The notes under the pieces: model-generated | Databases searched by the model: none | The model's input: only the letters and a program-made list of their open reading frames with translations | Told to the model about the DNA's origin: nothing | In this document: one piece after another, positions 10,085 to 19,753 of the stretch | How positions within the stretch are numbered: position 1 is the stretch's first letter | Layout: every line of letters begins with the position of its first letter | From: Agarophyton chilense | Lineage: Eukaryota; Rhodophyta; Florideophyceae; Gracilariales; Gracilariaceae | Length of the DNA stretch: 64,000 bases | Direction: 5' to 3' | Assembly: GCA_030374765.1 (NCBI GenBank) | Contig: JARGXX010000001.1 | Coordinates: 2,108,001 to 2,172,000 of the forward strand | Made by a program: the position numbers and the translations under genes

Positions 10085-13000
10085 ATGTTGCTCTTCACGC
10101 GCTTCCCTGTCCTTTTCGCTTTGGCCGCCGCCGCTGCCGCCGCTGCCGCCGCTGCCGCCGCTGCCGCCGCTGTCGCTGCTGCCGCTGCGCCCAACTGTCT
10201 CTCCACCACCGACGCTGTCTTCACCTTGCCGGACACCCCGTTGGCTCATCTCAACCCGTGGCTCGCCGATGACACCGCCTACGCCGCCCTGCGCTCCGCG
10301 GGATGCCCGCTAAATCGTTCTGACGGCGCCATATGCTTCGATAAGCCCGCCATTGGCTCTGGGCTTGCCCAATTGCCCTCCGGTCACTTCCTTGGATTGA
10401 CTGACCGCGGACCGAACCAGGACTGCGAGCACCTTTTTGAGTTTGACCCCGTCGCTTACGCTGCCGCCAAAGGAAAGAAGGGAAAGGGCTTCCCGCTGCC
10501 TCATTTTGCACCCACCATCACTCATTTCGGTCTGGTTGGCGATGCCACCCTCAAGCCCACCAAGTACGTCCCGTTGCGCGCCCACGACGGTGCCCCTATC
10601 ACTGGTCTTCCCAACTCTGAGCGTGATGAATCTCCGTACGGCCCTAACTGCGCTGGTGACGTTTTGGACTATGATGCCTCGGGCTTGGATACCGAGGACC
10701 TCGCCGTCATTCCGGGCACCCACTTTGTTGCCATTGTCGACGAGTACTCCCCGTCTGTCGTTGTCGCCAACTATCACACCGGTGTCATAGTCGCTCGCCA
10801 CGTCCCGCAGAACCTCGCCGCTGAGCTCAGAACTTCGTCGTACCCGATTATGGCTGACATTCCGCCTGTGTTCTCCAACCGTCGAAAGAACCGTGGCTTC
10901 GAAGCTATTGTCGTCGACAAGCATGCCAAATACGTCATTGCTATCATGCAATCGCCCATGCTTGGCGATGATGATGAGTTCACTCTCAATAACCTAATCA
11001 TCCGCGCCGCCTATTTCTCCGTCACAATTTCTGACGATGGCAAGCCCATGCTTACCTACGAAAAGTCTTTTGTCATCGAGGGTTCCAATCCGAACGCTTA
11101 CGAGGACAAGAACAATGTTGCCAAGGACATCAAGTATTCCGGTGCTCAGTACTACTCTCAAAATAAGTTCATCGCTCTTGAGCGTGCCAACGGTCAGGTC
11201 AAGCTTTTCCTCGTTGACTTTGAACACGCCACCAACATTGATGACACGAAGTACGCTGATAACCTCGACCTTGAATCTGAATCCAACGGCGAAAAGACCG
11301 CCGCTCAGCTCGGTGTCATTGCTGCCAGCAAAATTCTTGTTTGGGATTCCGCCTCGGTTGTCGGTGGTTCTGTCGACTTCACAGGCTCCTCCAAGCAAGA
11401 AGGTTTTGTTGTCGACGTCGAAGATTCCACCAAGGTCTGGATGCTCAATGACAATGACTTTGGTCTCGAGTCTAATGGCCCGGTTGAGATGCGCAAGCTT
11501 TCCTTGGGTCGCTCCGTTTCTGGTGCTACCGTTTGCGGAAGGCCTGAACACCCGCCGCAGCCGGTCATTGACGTGATTCCGTCCAAGGCTATCAAGCTTG
11601 TCAACTCCCAGACTTATCGCATTGCTAATGAGCCGAACCTCGGCTCAGCCGAGAACTTTGACATTGACGAAGAATCTCAGCGCGCCTACGTCGCCAATGA
11701 TGACACTGGTGCTCTTGACATGTACGACGTGTCTGTGTCCCCTGTTGTTCCTATGGCATCATACTCCGCTGGTGCTCCGTACAAGCCGACTTCTGCTTCT
11801 GTTTGCAAGTCTGGTGACTATGTTGCCGTTGCCTTTGCTAATGGTGATGATGAAGCTGCCTCTGGTCGTATTGATGTACTTTCCAAGGACCTCGAGCTGT
11901 ACCGAAACATTCAGGAGTTCTCCTGCTTCCTTCCGGATCACGTGAAGTGGTCTGACGACTGCAAGTTTTTGGTTGCCGCTTGTGAGGGTCAAGGTGCCAC
12001 CGTTCCGGGTGGCGTTTTGATCGCCGACTACGGTGCTCCAGATACTGGGGATCGCTTTCGTGGTGTTGTCACCGCTAACTTTAAGGCTTTCGACGAGCTC
12101 ACTTCTGAAATGGCGAGGGAAGGTGTCCGTCTTATCGAATCCAACACTCCGAGCGTCGATCTCGAGCCGGAGTACGTCACCATTTACGGCAAGAACGCTT
12201 TTGTCACTGTTCAGGAAGCCAACGCTATCGCCGTTGTCGATCTCTACGAGGGCAAGGTCACTGAGCTCAAGCCTATTGGTTTCATTGATCGTAGCCGCTC
12301 TGGATTTGCTCTTGATGCATCCAACAGGGATGATGCCATCAATATCAGGAACTACCCGTTCTTGTATGGTATGCCGCAGCCTGATACCATCCACCACTAT
12401 GTTGCCGGTAATGGACAGGTGTACTTGGTCTTTGCCAATGAGGGTGATGCCAAGGAAGACGCTGAGGAAGCGCGAGGAGGAGACATTACTGATCCCGAGG
12501 AGCTTAATAGGACTGCTGCGGCTGGTCTTAAGGAACTTGTCGAAGACAGTGCCGCTCTTGGCCGACTCAAATTCTCTACCATCATGGGATACAATGCCTC
12601 AACCAACACGCAAGAGAATATGTTCCACTTTGGGTCTCGCTCTTTCAGTATCATGTCCCTTAACGGTACTGTCGTCTTCGACTCTGGTGAGTGGTTTGCT
12701 CGCATTGAAGAGGAGCACTTCCCGGAACTTTTCAATGCTAACGGATTTGATGAGGAAGATCTTTCCGCCTCTCAGGCTGATCTTTTCGATGACCGGTACG
12801 TTTTTCCCCTACTGCTTTGCTGTTTATTGATCTTTTTATTCCAGTCCTTCGCATCTCTAGACCCATTCTAACAACTTCTCCTTCGTTTTTCTACTTGATT
12901 ACACTTTTTTCAGTTCTGATGATAAGGGCATGGAGCCGGAGTCTCTTGCTCTCATGGAGAAAGATGGAAAGACTTACGCGTTCATTGGTTTCGAGCGTCC

Positions 13001-13220
13001 GTCTATTATTTCTGTGTTCGATATCACTGATCCAACTGCCCCTATTTTTGTTGATGCTGTGCAGAATCACCCGATTAACGAGCCAATTAACAAGGTGTTC
13101 GCTGAAATGCGTCAAGGCGACCTTGATCCTGAAGGTCTCTTTGCATCCAGTAGGCTTAATAAGCTCTTTGTTTCCGGATCTCTGTCGAGCACTCTAACTT
13201 CATACGACATTGAAATGTAA
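10085..13220 (+). CDS. Secreted esterase/phytase-like plus choice-of-anchor-I protein; join(10085..12795, 12914..13220)
   Basis: This encodes a predicted 1005-residue secreted or surface protein. The ATG at 10085 begins a signal peptide (MLLFTRFPVLFAL) running into an extreme poly-Ala tract encoded by GCC/GCT repeats. The upstream in-frame codons contain no ATG. Residues about 40-480 resemble the esterase-like phytase family: GSGLAQLPSGHFLGLTDRG, DTEDLAVIPG and GFEAIVVD. From about 500 the protein resembles the choice-of-anchor-I domain of secreted bacterial beta-propellers: SAENFDIDEESQRAYVAND, LEPEYVTIYG and SIMSLNGTVVFDSG. A 118-bp intron (12796-12913; donor GTACGT, branch-like TTCTAAC, acceptor TTTCAG) must be removed to give DDRSDDKGMEPESLAL, the conserved end of that domain. 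Substrate and activity are unknown; phosphate scavenging is only a guess. Confidence 0.85.
12796..12913 (+). other. Spliceosomal intron in the phytase-like gene
   Basis: The intron is 118 bp, with donor GTACGT, a TTCTAAC branch-like site about 45 bp before the 3' end, a pyrimidine-rich tail and a CAG acceptor. Splicing joins CG to T and keeps the frame through the conserved SDDKG block. Without it the frame ends soon after entering hydrophobic non-conserved sequence. Confidence 0.85.
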
Positions 13221-14344
13221 CGGAATAGCACTATCTAGGCTGAATGTAATTCGCCATCCTCTAACCTTGAACACACTATGAATATATACATTTACCCATT
13301 TCCGTATGTAAGAATCACACGAGGGTAAAGTTTCTTATATTATATTTCTGAAAGCTCGTTAAGATCTGCTTCACTCGATATGAACGCGGTATCATTTGTA
13401 CACGGGCAAACTTGAGCATACTCGTCGCGAACCCCCATAAAAGGTGTACCCCACGACGCCTCTCGCTCTTTGCGCTGGCTAATTGGTTGCGTATGAGACC
13501 GAGACCTACTGCATCTCGAAGCCTCAGAGGCTTCTCGAAAAAACTCAACGTGGTTCGCATCCCGTGTTAATACTGACGCGAACGCCTCAGCGATTCGCAT
13601 AACAAGGTCCAAAAAAAAGTGGTTTGTACGACAAGGGATGCTTTCTTGCAGTGCTGATTTCACTAGTTTTTCTTCCTTGTCTGTGCACTTCTCTTACAGC
13701 AGCCTGGCCCCGCAACAAATCTCGCTCCGTTTACAACGACTGTGTCGGTGGTGAGTTTTTAAATCGTCCCGTCGCAACACCACGTGGTCTTTTCTTACTC
13801 GTTCAAGCGCCATCACAGTTAATTTATCACGTTTAGGTTCACTGCTCCTGATGTTTGTGATGCGATTGGCTCTGCGAACTCCTTTCGCAGAGTGTGTATC
13901 GTATCTCAAGCCCATTACGGTTTATAAAGACCTCATGATTTGGTTCCGCGATCTGTACTTCTTCACCTTACTGCCTTAAATTCAAGCCGATAGTCGAGCA
14001 CGCAGCCTAAAACTCGTTCAGCCTCTGCTATGGCTTCTCAATGTGCTCTCAAACTTTACTGCAGTTTACAATATGCAGGGGCTACGTTGATGAATCGCAC
14101 CGCAATATAGATGCCAGACTGGATTGCAGCCCAAGTGCGATATGGGTTAGGATTCAAAGCACCAAACTCAAACTTGGCTGCAGGGGTCGCGAAAAGAACG
14201 TGGCTTCGGGTAAATCCTTGATGCGCGTCCGTTTCTCATGTCTCACAAACAAATATCTCACACAGAGATACGACGCCTAAATGAGCACGACGTATTTACC
14301 TCGTTTCCAGGCAAACCATTCCAGTGCAGCTTATAAGATTTGGC
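13221..14344. other. Intergenic region with dispersed repeat copy B
   Basis: No gene is supported in these 1.1 kb between convergent genes. Copy B of the dispersed repeat lies at about 13.41-13.61 kb. A short plus-strand frame at 13624-13836 looks like a signal peptide but lacks an ATG. Confidence 0.45.
13410..13615. repeat. Dispersed repeat, copy B (partner at about 3.72-3.91 kb)
   Basis: This is collinear with copy A: CGCCTCTCGC, then a GGTTGCGTATGAGACCG block, then CATCTCGAAGCCTC and finally TTCGCATAACA. The direction relative to the window is the same as in copy A. Neither copy has a conserved reading frame, so it is more likely a non-autonomous or decayed element than a gene. Confidence 0.5.
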
Positions 14345-14908
14345 TCAATCTAGAAAACGATGTTCCTCCCCAGGCTCAACAAATCGACATTCGTCTCTCT
14401 TTCCAAACACGGAATACCTATTCTTTGCTATTACGTCAGTATATAGGAAATCTCTGAAAGGCTTGGGCAATGCCAACAAACCTATTTGCGCTGGAAGAGA
14501 AAAGTACCACCCAAGTCGACGTCCAATCTTCAGAGCTGCATCTGACCGCAAATATGCTTCATTACCTTCGATGTAAACCATTGTAGAGAGATCTGAAGGG
14601 CATCCAAACTTCTCAGTGAGCGCTTGTCCCGTTTGACTCTGAAGAGCGGCGAATTTGAACTGGTTTCTTGTATCGTATCTCCTTACAAAGTCAACCCCGG
14701 CATTGCACATTGCACAGACGCCGTCAAACATAATCACATTATCTCCTGGACGATATCCTTTGCGTCGCAACAGTTCATCCCGTGATTCCTTACCCTGAGT
14801 GGGACTCACGCAACACAAAAACCTCATTCGACTTCGCTGTAGTGCCATCGCTGAACGTCCGTGAAAAGCTACGCGTCCTATAGAATACGTAACAAAGGCC
14901 GATTGCAT
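14345..14908 (-). CDS. DCC/DUF393-family thiol-disulfide protein, probably plastid-targeted
   Basis: This is a 187-residue protein. The thioredoxin-like DUF393 signature is clear: VIMFDGVCAMCNAGVDFV carries the D-x2-C-x2-C motif (Asp62, Cys65, Cys68). It is followed by FKFAALQSQTGQAL, a TMVYIEG strand, SDAALKIGRRLG, and the C-terminal NRYSVFGKRDECR block that closes the family. I chose the ATG at 14908 (MQSAFVTYSIG), which begins a Ser/Arg-rich leader of about 45 residues resembling a plastid transit peptide; the frame stays open upstream but without an ATG. The family is presumed to act in thiol-disulfide exchange; no specific substrate is known to me. It is a single exon. Confidence 0.88.
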   Translation of the reverse strand: MQSAFVTYSIGRVAFHGRSAMALQRSRMRFLCCVSPTQGKESRDELLRRKGYRPGDNVIMFDGVCAMCNAGVDFVRRYDTRNQFKFAALQSQTGQALTEKFGCPSDLSTMVYIEGNEAYLRSDAALKIGRRLGWYFSLPAQIGLLALPKPFRDFLYTDVIAKNRYSVFGKRDECRFVEPGEEHRFLD

Positions 14909-15505
14909 TTCAGAGTTTGGTCCTTGAGAACGAAAAGAAGTGTAGCTGAATGCTTCAATGTCTGCACAGTTCGTCGACTTCGTCACTCCCCTCTTTATCT
15001 CTCTCGACACCACTAGTTAAAAGTCCAGTACGATCGGCACAGGGATTGTAGCCATCATATGGACCAAGTTCCTTGACTGTGTTGTACAACATGCATCAAG
15101 GTAATACTTCCATGTCATCGCCATCTGGACCTGCGGCACATGCGTGGAGCTTCTGAGGCCAAGAAACGTTTGACCCCACTGCCCGGTTCTGATTCTGGAC
15201 TCCAGAATCTGCAATTCTGAATTTTTCTTTCATTTAGTTTTCATTTTTCTGCAAATTACAATAGACTATTTATATCTTGAAGAGATCTGAGCAGCTCGCA
15301 TGGGCGAGACATTCTTTTCAAAAGGGAGAGCGCAAGCTGAATCATCGTAAGAGAAGATCTTTTTTTTCTCTTGCACATGATCATCACAGTTCAACAACTC
15401 AACGATCTGGTAAACTCAGAAGGAATGGTTCACACGATATCTGCTCTTGCGCTTTCTCAATGGGGCAATCAGTTTTCTTTATCACCTTCCATTTTTTTGT
15501 TAGTC
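14909..15505. other. Intergenic region between the DCC gene and the Harbinger element
   Basis: This holds the promoter side of the DCC/DUF393 gene. I see no further gene. Short frames here have no motif. Confidence 0.4.
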
Positions 15506-15508
15506 ATT

Positions 15509-15526
15509 GGGCGCTTCCTGAAAACA
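15509..15526 (+). repeat. Left terminal inverted repeat of the Harbinger element
   Basis: GGGCGCTTCCTGAAAACA, preceded by ATT. It pairs with the right end at 18972-18989 with one mismatch at the second base. Confidence 0.85.
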
Positions 15527-15839
15527 TAAAAACACAAAATGGGCACACACAAAGACAATCAAAATCGGTGCAGTCTTGATCAAAGTCTATGCGTATCGCA
15601 CTACTTTGCTCGAGCCCGTGGCACGGAACAGGTTGAATTTGTGCGTACACAACCTGACCGTTCCGGCCAGCTCCCTCAAAAACCCATCCAACAAACGCCG
15701 CTCCCTACAACTCTTACACAAACCCAACCCGTCGCACCTAACCTTCCTATTCGGCCACACCACCGAACCGAAATTTCCCTCTTCAACATTTTGCTACACC
15801 GCCGCAAATTCCCTTCTTCCTTCGTTCGCATTTCCGCAC

Positions 15840-16640
15840 CGCCCCATCTCCCTTTCAGCACCTCAGCGCCCCTAATTCTACATTTTCCTTTCACTTCCGC
15901 ACCTCCGCACCTTCGCACCTCCGCGTTTCCGAATCTCCACACCTCTACACCACCGCAATAACGCACCACCATACCACTGTTCCACCGCACCTCCACATCT
16001 TCGCACCTCTGCATCATTTTTTCTTTTTTGACGCACCGGCGCACTTTCATTTCTTCCCTCCCTCGCATCGCCATACCGTCCGTGATGCTTCCAGTGCGCC
16101 GGCGCACCCTGTTTGTATCTTGCTCTTCACCACGACGCCACCGCGTCGTTCTTCTGCCTTTCAAGGCACCGCTGCACCTTTCCTTTTCCCTTCCTTCTCC
16201 ATCGTCACAACGCCGTTTGTCGCTTCTAGTGCAGCTCAGCACTGCGTTTTTCTCTTCCTCCAACCCGCCGTACCCCGTTCTTTGTTCCTCCTCACCGCCG
16301 CACCCTCAGTTTCCAATTTCACTGCACCGCCCCACACGTCTCGTCTCCGTTGCTCTGTACTGCCGCATCGTCGTACTGCTGGACCGCTGCGCCAGCGCAA
16401 GGCGCCTTCACCCTTTCACAGCAAAGCCCAATTTTCTTTCCGTTGCACTGTAACAACGCCGCCCCCCCTTCTCACTTCTGCCGCCCTCCCCCTTCCCCGT
16501 TCCGCCACAGACTGTTCTCCCTTCTGCTGCACTCCCCTTTACGCATCCCGCCGCACTGCCGCACCTCTTCTTTTCGGTACTGCCGCACCGCCACGCACAC
16601 CCACTTCACTTTACCCCTCACACCGCCGGTGCCCGATGTG
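15840..16640 (+). repeat. C-rich degenerate minisatellite inside the Harbinger element
   Basis: About 0.8 kb is almost purine-poor on the plus strand and is built from a drifting unit of the form YYCCGCACC (CTCCGCACCTTCGCACCTCCGC and similar), with units of roughly 9-12 bp. Long frames across it on both strands are a by-product of composition. It lies between the left TIR and the accessory ORF, where the N-terminal part of a Myb-like protein would be expected. Confidence 0.65.
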
Positions 16641-17074
16641 ACTCACTCTAACATTCCATCTCCCCAACCACTACTCCCGACACCGAGCTCCACAACGACC
16701 GCTACCTCCCAACCCCGCCCTCCACTGCAAGCCCGCACACCCCCACCTGCTCAGCGCATAAAACGCCAACGACTTCGCCAACACAACATCACATGGTACG
16801 GTGCCACCACCCACCGTAACCTCCAGCCAATATTCTACGACCGCCCTACCCCACCACCACTTTCGCTCCAACCAAATCCAAACCGCCAGCGCCCACGAGC
16901 ACATTACACAACCCAGAAGCACGTACCATAACCCGCAATGGCAACTGCAGCTCACAATGACAATCAAACCATACCCAGCACCTCGCCCAGCTCAAATCGA
17001 CCCCCTCTCCACCCCCCTACATACCTACTGTACGAGACAGCTTATAACGGAGCGCGTAGACTTGGGGGAAGGGG

Positions 17075-17569
17075 ATGATGGTGATTTCGGGGCAATGTTT
17101 TTTTAAGGAGGATGGGGAAGATGATTGTGGCGGAGAAGGGGAAGAGGAAGATGACGGCTGCAGGAACGATACTGTAAATAACAGTTCAGGGTTAGGTTCG
17201 GTTGTATCACCTGGTTTACCCCTCGTCAGGAAGAGTCTGAAAAGGAGGCAGGCCGACGATAGGACAGGAGACTTGATGGAGATTTTTAACACGTCTATTG
17301 TGCAGGAGAAAGAGAGTCGGGAGGAAGACAGGGAACGGATAGAAAGGGAAATAATAGAACAAAGAGAACGCAGGGAGGGCAGGGAGGAGGAAAGAAAGAT
17401 AAGGGAGGATATGAGAGCCGACGAGAGGGAATTTAGGAAACAACAAATGGAGGAGGAAAAGTTGCGCAGGGCGGGCGAACGTTCTAGTAGAGAAAGCTTT
17501 ATGCAGATGATGATGCTGTTGGTGGCCAAAGGTACAGCAACAAATGGGACGCCTTGCAGTTCAAAGTAA
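17075..17569 (+). pseudogene. Harbinger accessory ORF (coiled-coil part of Myb-like partner)
   Basis: A 164-codon frame encodes an acidic stretch (KEDGEDDCGGEGEEEDDG), then a long Glu/Arg-rich coiled coil (about residues 75-145). It ends in SRESFMQMMMLLVAKG, the kind of Met-rich tail seen in Harbinger Myb/SANT partner proteins. No SANT domain is visible upstream; the sequence there continues as an acidic stretch in a different frame and then becomes the C-rich repeat. The partner protein normally helps import the transposase into the nucleus and bind ends. This copy looks N-terminally degraded. Confidence 0.5.
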
Positions 17570-17616
17570 ACCAAAGCTTGGAAAGGAGGTATAATTTTCA
17601 CTCCAATTTATTACAG

Positions 17617-18934
17617 CTAGCACTCCATAGTCAGGAGAGAGTCATTTGCTTCCATACTCCAATGTGTCATGTACGTGGAAAGGTTCTGGTTGATTCCAAC
17701 CATCTTAGACCTGTAATTGAACAAGTAAACGACCAAGTTAATGATTAATCTTCGTTCCTCTCTTTCTTCATAAATCAGCCTGTCCTTAAGTCTCGAAAAT
17801 GATCCTTTAAAGGCCTTCATTCCCCACTCCGATGCCTGGCGAGCAGAAGTTGCTCGTCTGGCTTTAATTATTTCATCATAAACATTGGTCAATGGAACGT
17901 CTTGAGCCAACTTGATAAGGAATGGATAATGTGCTCTTGAAAAGGCACAGGTTCCTCCAGTCCTTGTATGTACCTCCTCCAGCTTTTTATAAACGGATCC
18001 CCATTCAGATATAGTAGAATCGTGCATTGATCCAGGGGCATTTATAGCGCACGCTATAACAACTCCACTGGGAGCAAAGACAAAAGTATTTCCTACGCAG
18101 TGATCATTCTTCCAACCACTGTAAAACATATTTTGTATGAGGTTATCACCAGATTGTTGCAAATAGATTTTTAATCTATCCACAACAGCATATACATCCT
18201 TCAACAAGGAATACTTTGCTGCCAAAGCTCATTGAAAAGAATTAATTTCTTTATCTGTTGGCATGCGTATTACCGCACTGGGGTCGACGGCGAGAATCTT
18301 AAGCAGGATACGGCGACCAAAACGAAAATAAAGGCTGGTGACGGAAGCCGTAAGTCCAAATAGCATACAGAGCACCATCTCAGAACCACGGGTACGGTAC
18401 CAGGTGATATTTAAAGCCAGACACTGAAGAGCAGTTAACGATCGTGGTCTTCCCCGTCTTCTCTGTCTGTTCGGTATCATTTTTATCATACCGTCTTTGG
18501 TATACGGAGTGTAGGAGTCAAAGATACTTTGAAACCGTGGCAGCAGATCGCGAATGCTCCTGTGGTCAAAACCACATAATGTGATAAGAGCCTGATCATC
18601 ACCTGATTCATACAAAGTCTCAAACGCCGAGCAGGAAGGTGGTTGTAGAGCAATCTGAGTTATGCGACGATCACGACGGCGTTGGGCGGTTTTTGTTATT
18701 CTCTGTCGGAATGTCAGTCTTCTCTGATTTTGAGAACGTCGCAGGAGGAGAAGGAGTAATAGTTTTCGTTGGATTCCCATAGTTTGGGCTGTTAGTCGTG
18801 ATGGAAAGGAGCTTCCCGCAGTTTGGGCTGCCCATTGGGCAATGGATACCGCTGGTGAAAAGGAGTTCCCGCAGGCCACGTGTAAATTGGGACAGCTGTG
18901 CTTTTATGTTTTCCGTGGCGCATGAGGGACACAT
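17617..18934 (-). pseudogene. Harbinger transposase (DDE_Tnp_4), inactive
   Basis: Read from high to low coordinates. An N-terminal piece begins at an ATG near 18934 (MCPSCATENIKAQL). The main frame contains LITLCGFDHRSIRDLLPRF, a helix-turn-helix-like region, then FRFGRRILLKIL. One in-frame TGA (18229-18231) separates it from the catalytic part in the same frame: VVDRLKIYLQQ (first Asp), FYSGWKNDHCVGNTFVFAP and NAPGSMHDSTISEWG. The block that should carry the second catalytic Asp (usually V-D-S-A-F) reads TGGTCAFSRAHYPFLIK, so that Asp appears lost. The Glu region (ASEWGMKAFKGSFSRLKDRL) is present. With one stop, a missing Asp and a probable frameshift near the N-terminus, it cannot be active. 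Confidence 0.8.
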
Positions 18935-18971
18935 CTTAAAATAATACGCACAATTTGTGCGGAGTATTTTG

Positions 18972-18989
18972 TGTTTTCAGGAAGCGCTC
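18972..18989 (-). repeat. Right terminal inverted repeat of the Harbinger element
   Basis: On the minus strand it reads GAGCGCTTCCTGAAAACA and is followed outside by ATT (18990-18992). Just inside lies the short palindrome GCACAATTTGTGC. Confidence 0.85.
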
Positions 18990-18992
18990 ATT

Positions 18993-19750
18993 GATCGGAA
19001 TTTTACATGGACTTTAAAGGAGGGACATGCAACATTAAGGTGCTTCTGGCTGTTGTAATTCTAATTAGAAACGTACAAAAGACATAGTAAAAGTATTGAG
19101 CGAGATGTATTTGTGCGGATCTCAACACTTTGAGAACGCTTTACATTGTTCTTTGAGAGGACATGGCGCTGGATGAACTTTGGTTTCATACTATTGCAGA
19201 AATGAAATGAGTTTTATACACAGTAGGTACCGTCGTACCTGTGGGCGCAGTCCTTCAGATATGACGCAGTTGGCCAAACAAGAAAATATATGTCCAGGAA
19301 AATAAAACAAATTGCAACTGGAATTCTCACACACATGAATATGATACTATAATTTCCGAAAAATCTTTCCTTTTTAATCTTCTTGAAACAAAGCGCAACC
19401 AAACACTTCTGTCAATGATCAGTAAAGGTCAGACCATTTGGATTCCGTTCAGAAATTACGGATTTGAAACGTTTTTTTAGCCTTCACACTTTGTCAAGAA
19501 CTCTAAATGGGAGTATTCAATCTTTACAAAGCTCTCCGAGGATACGTACAAACAACAACAAAATATGGGTTCGTTATGTACAAAAAGCTGACTGGTTTTA
19601 CAGAAACTTTTGCTGCACCACTTGCAGCAATTTTCATTTCAATGGTATATTTTAGGTCTTTAACAATTATTACCGACCTTCAGAGGTTTGTTATTCTATG
19701 GAGACTTCTTAAACAGATCTAAACCAATGGTGAATGTGACTAGAAAGAAT
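18993..19750. other. Intergenic AT-rich region between Harbinger and copia elements
   Basis: I see no recognised gene except one weak small ORF at 19507-19722, listed separately. The 3' LTR of the adjacent minus-strand copia element would be expected in about this interval, but I found no matching partner. Confidence 0.35.
19507..19722 (+). CDS. Small hypothetical membrane-type ORF, 71 aa, weak support
   Basis: An ATG-started frame has a protein-like composition: a Lys/Tyr-rich amphipathic start (MGVFNLYKALRGY), a hydrophobic segment (TFAAPLAAIFISMVYF, about residues 34-49) and a basic end. I do not recognise a family and see no promoter. It could be a chance frame in AT-rich DNA. A small organellar membrane protein is possible but unsupported. 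Confidence 0.2.
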   Translation: MGVFNLYKALRGYVQTTTKYGFVMYKKLTGFTETFAAPLAAIFISMVYFRSLTIITDLQRFVILWRLLKQI

Positions 19751-19753
19751 GAC

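Larger units (their letters stand above)
15506..18992 (-). mobile_element. PIF/Harbinger DNA transposon with TIRs and 3-bp ATT target duplication, inactive
   Basis: The element spans 15509-18989. Its left end reads GGGCGCTTCCTGAAAACA and the right end, on the other strand, GAGCGCTTCCTGAAAACA, so the terminal inverted repeats match at 17 of 18 bases. A second block, CACAAAAT, follows at offset positions. ATT flanks both ends (15506-15508 and 18990-18992), a 3-bp target duplication as expected for this superfamily, although TWA is more usual. Inside are a minus-strand DDE_Tnp_4 transposase, a convergent plus-strand coiled-coil ORF in the position of the usual Myb-like partner, and a large C-rich degenerate minisatellite. 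The inverted repeats are well preserved, while the transposase is dead, so age is moderate. Confidence 0.85.

Noticed and set aside
11759-12397. Long minus-strand frame opposite the phytase-like gene
   Set aside because: It is the antisense shadow of a strongly supported coding exon with GC-biased third positions; no domain is recognised.
13624-13836. Signal-peptide-like plus-strand frame followed by a GTGAGT donor
   Set aside because: It has no ATG and no supported second exon. The hydrophobic run alone is not enough.
15539-16931. Several long plus- and minus-strand frames over the C-rich array
   Set aside because: They are a consequence of the purine-poor repeat, not conserved coding sequence.
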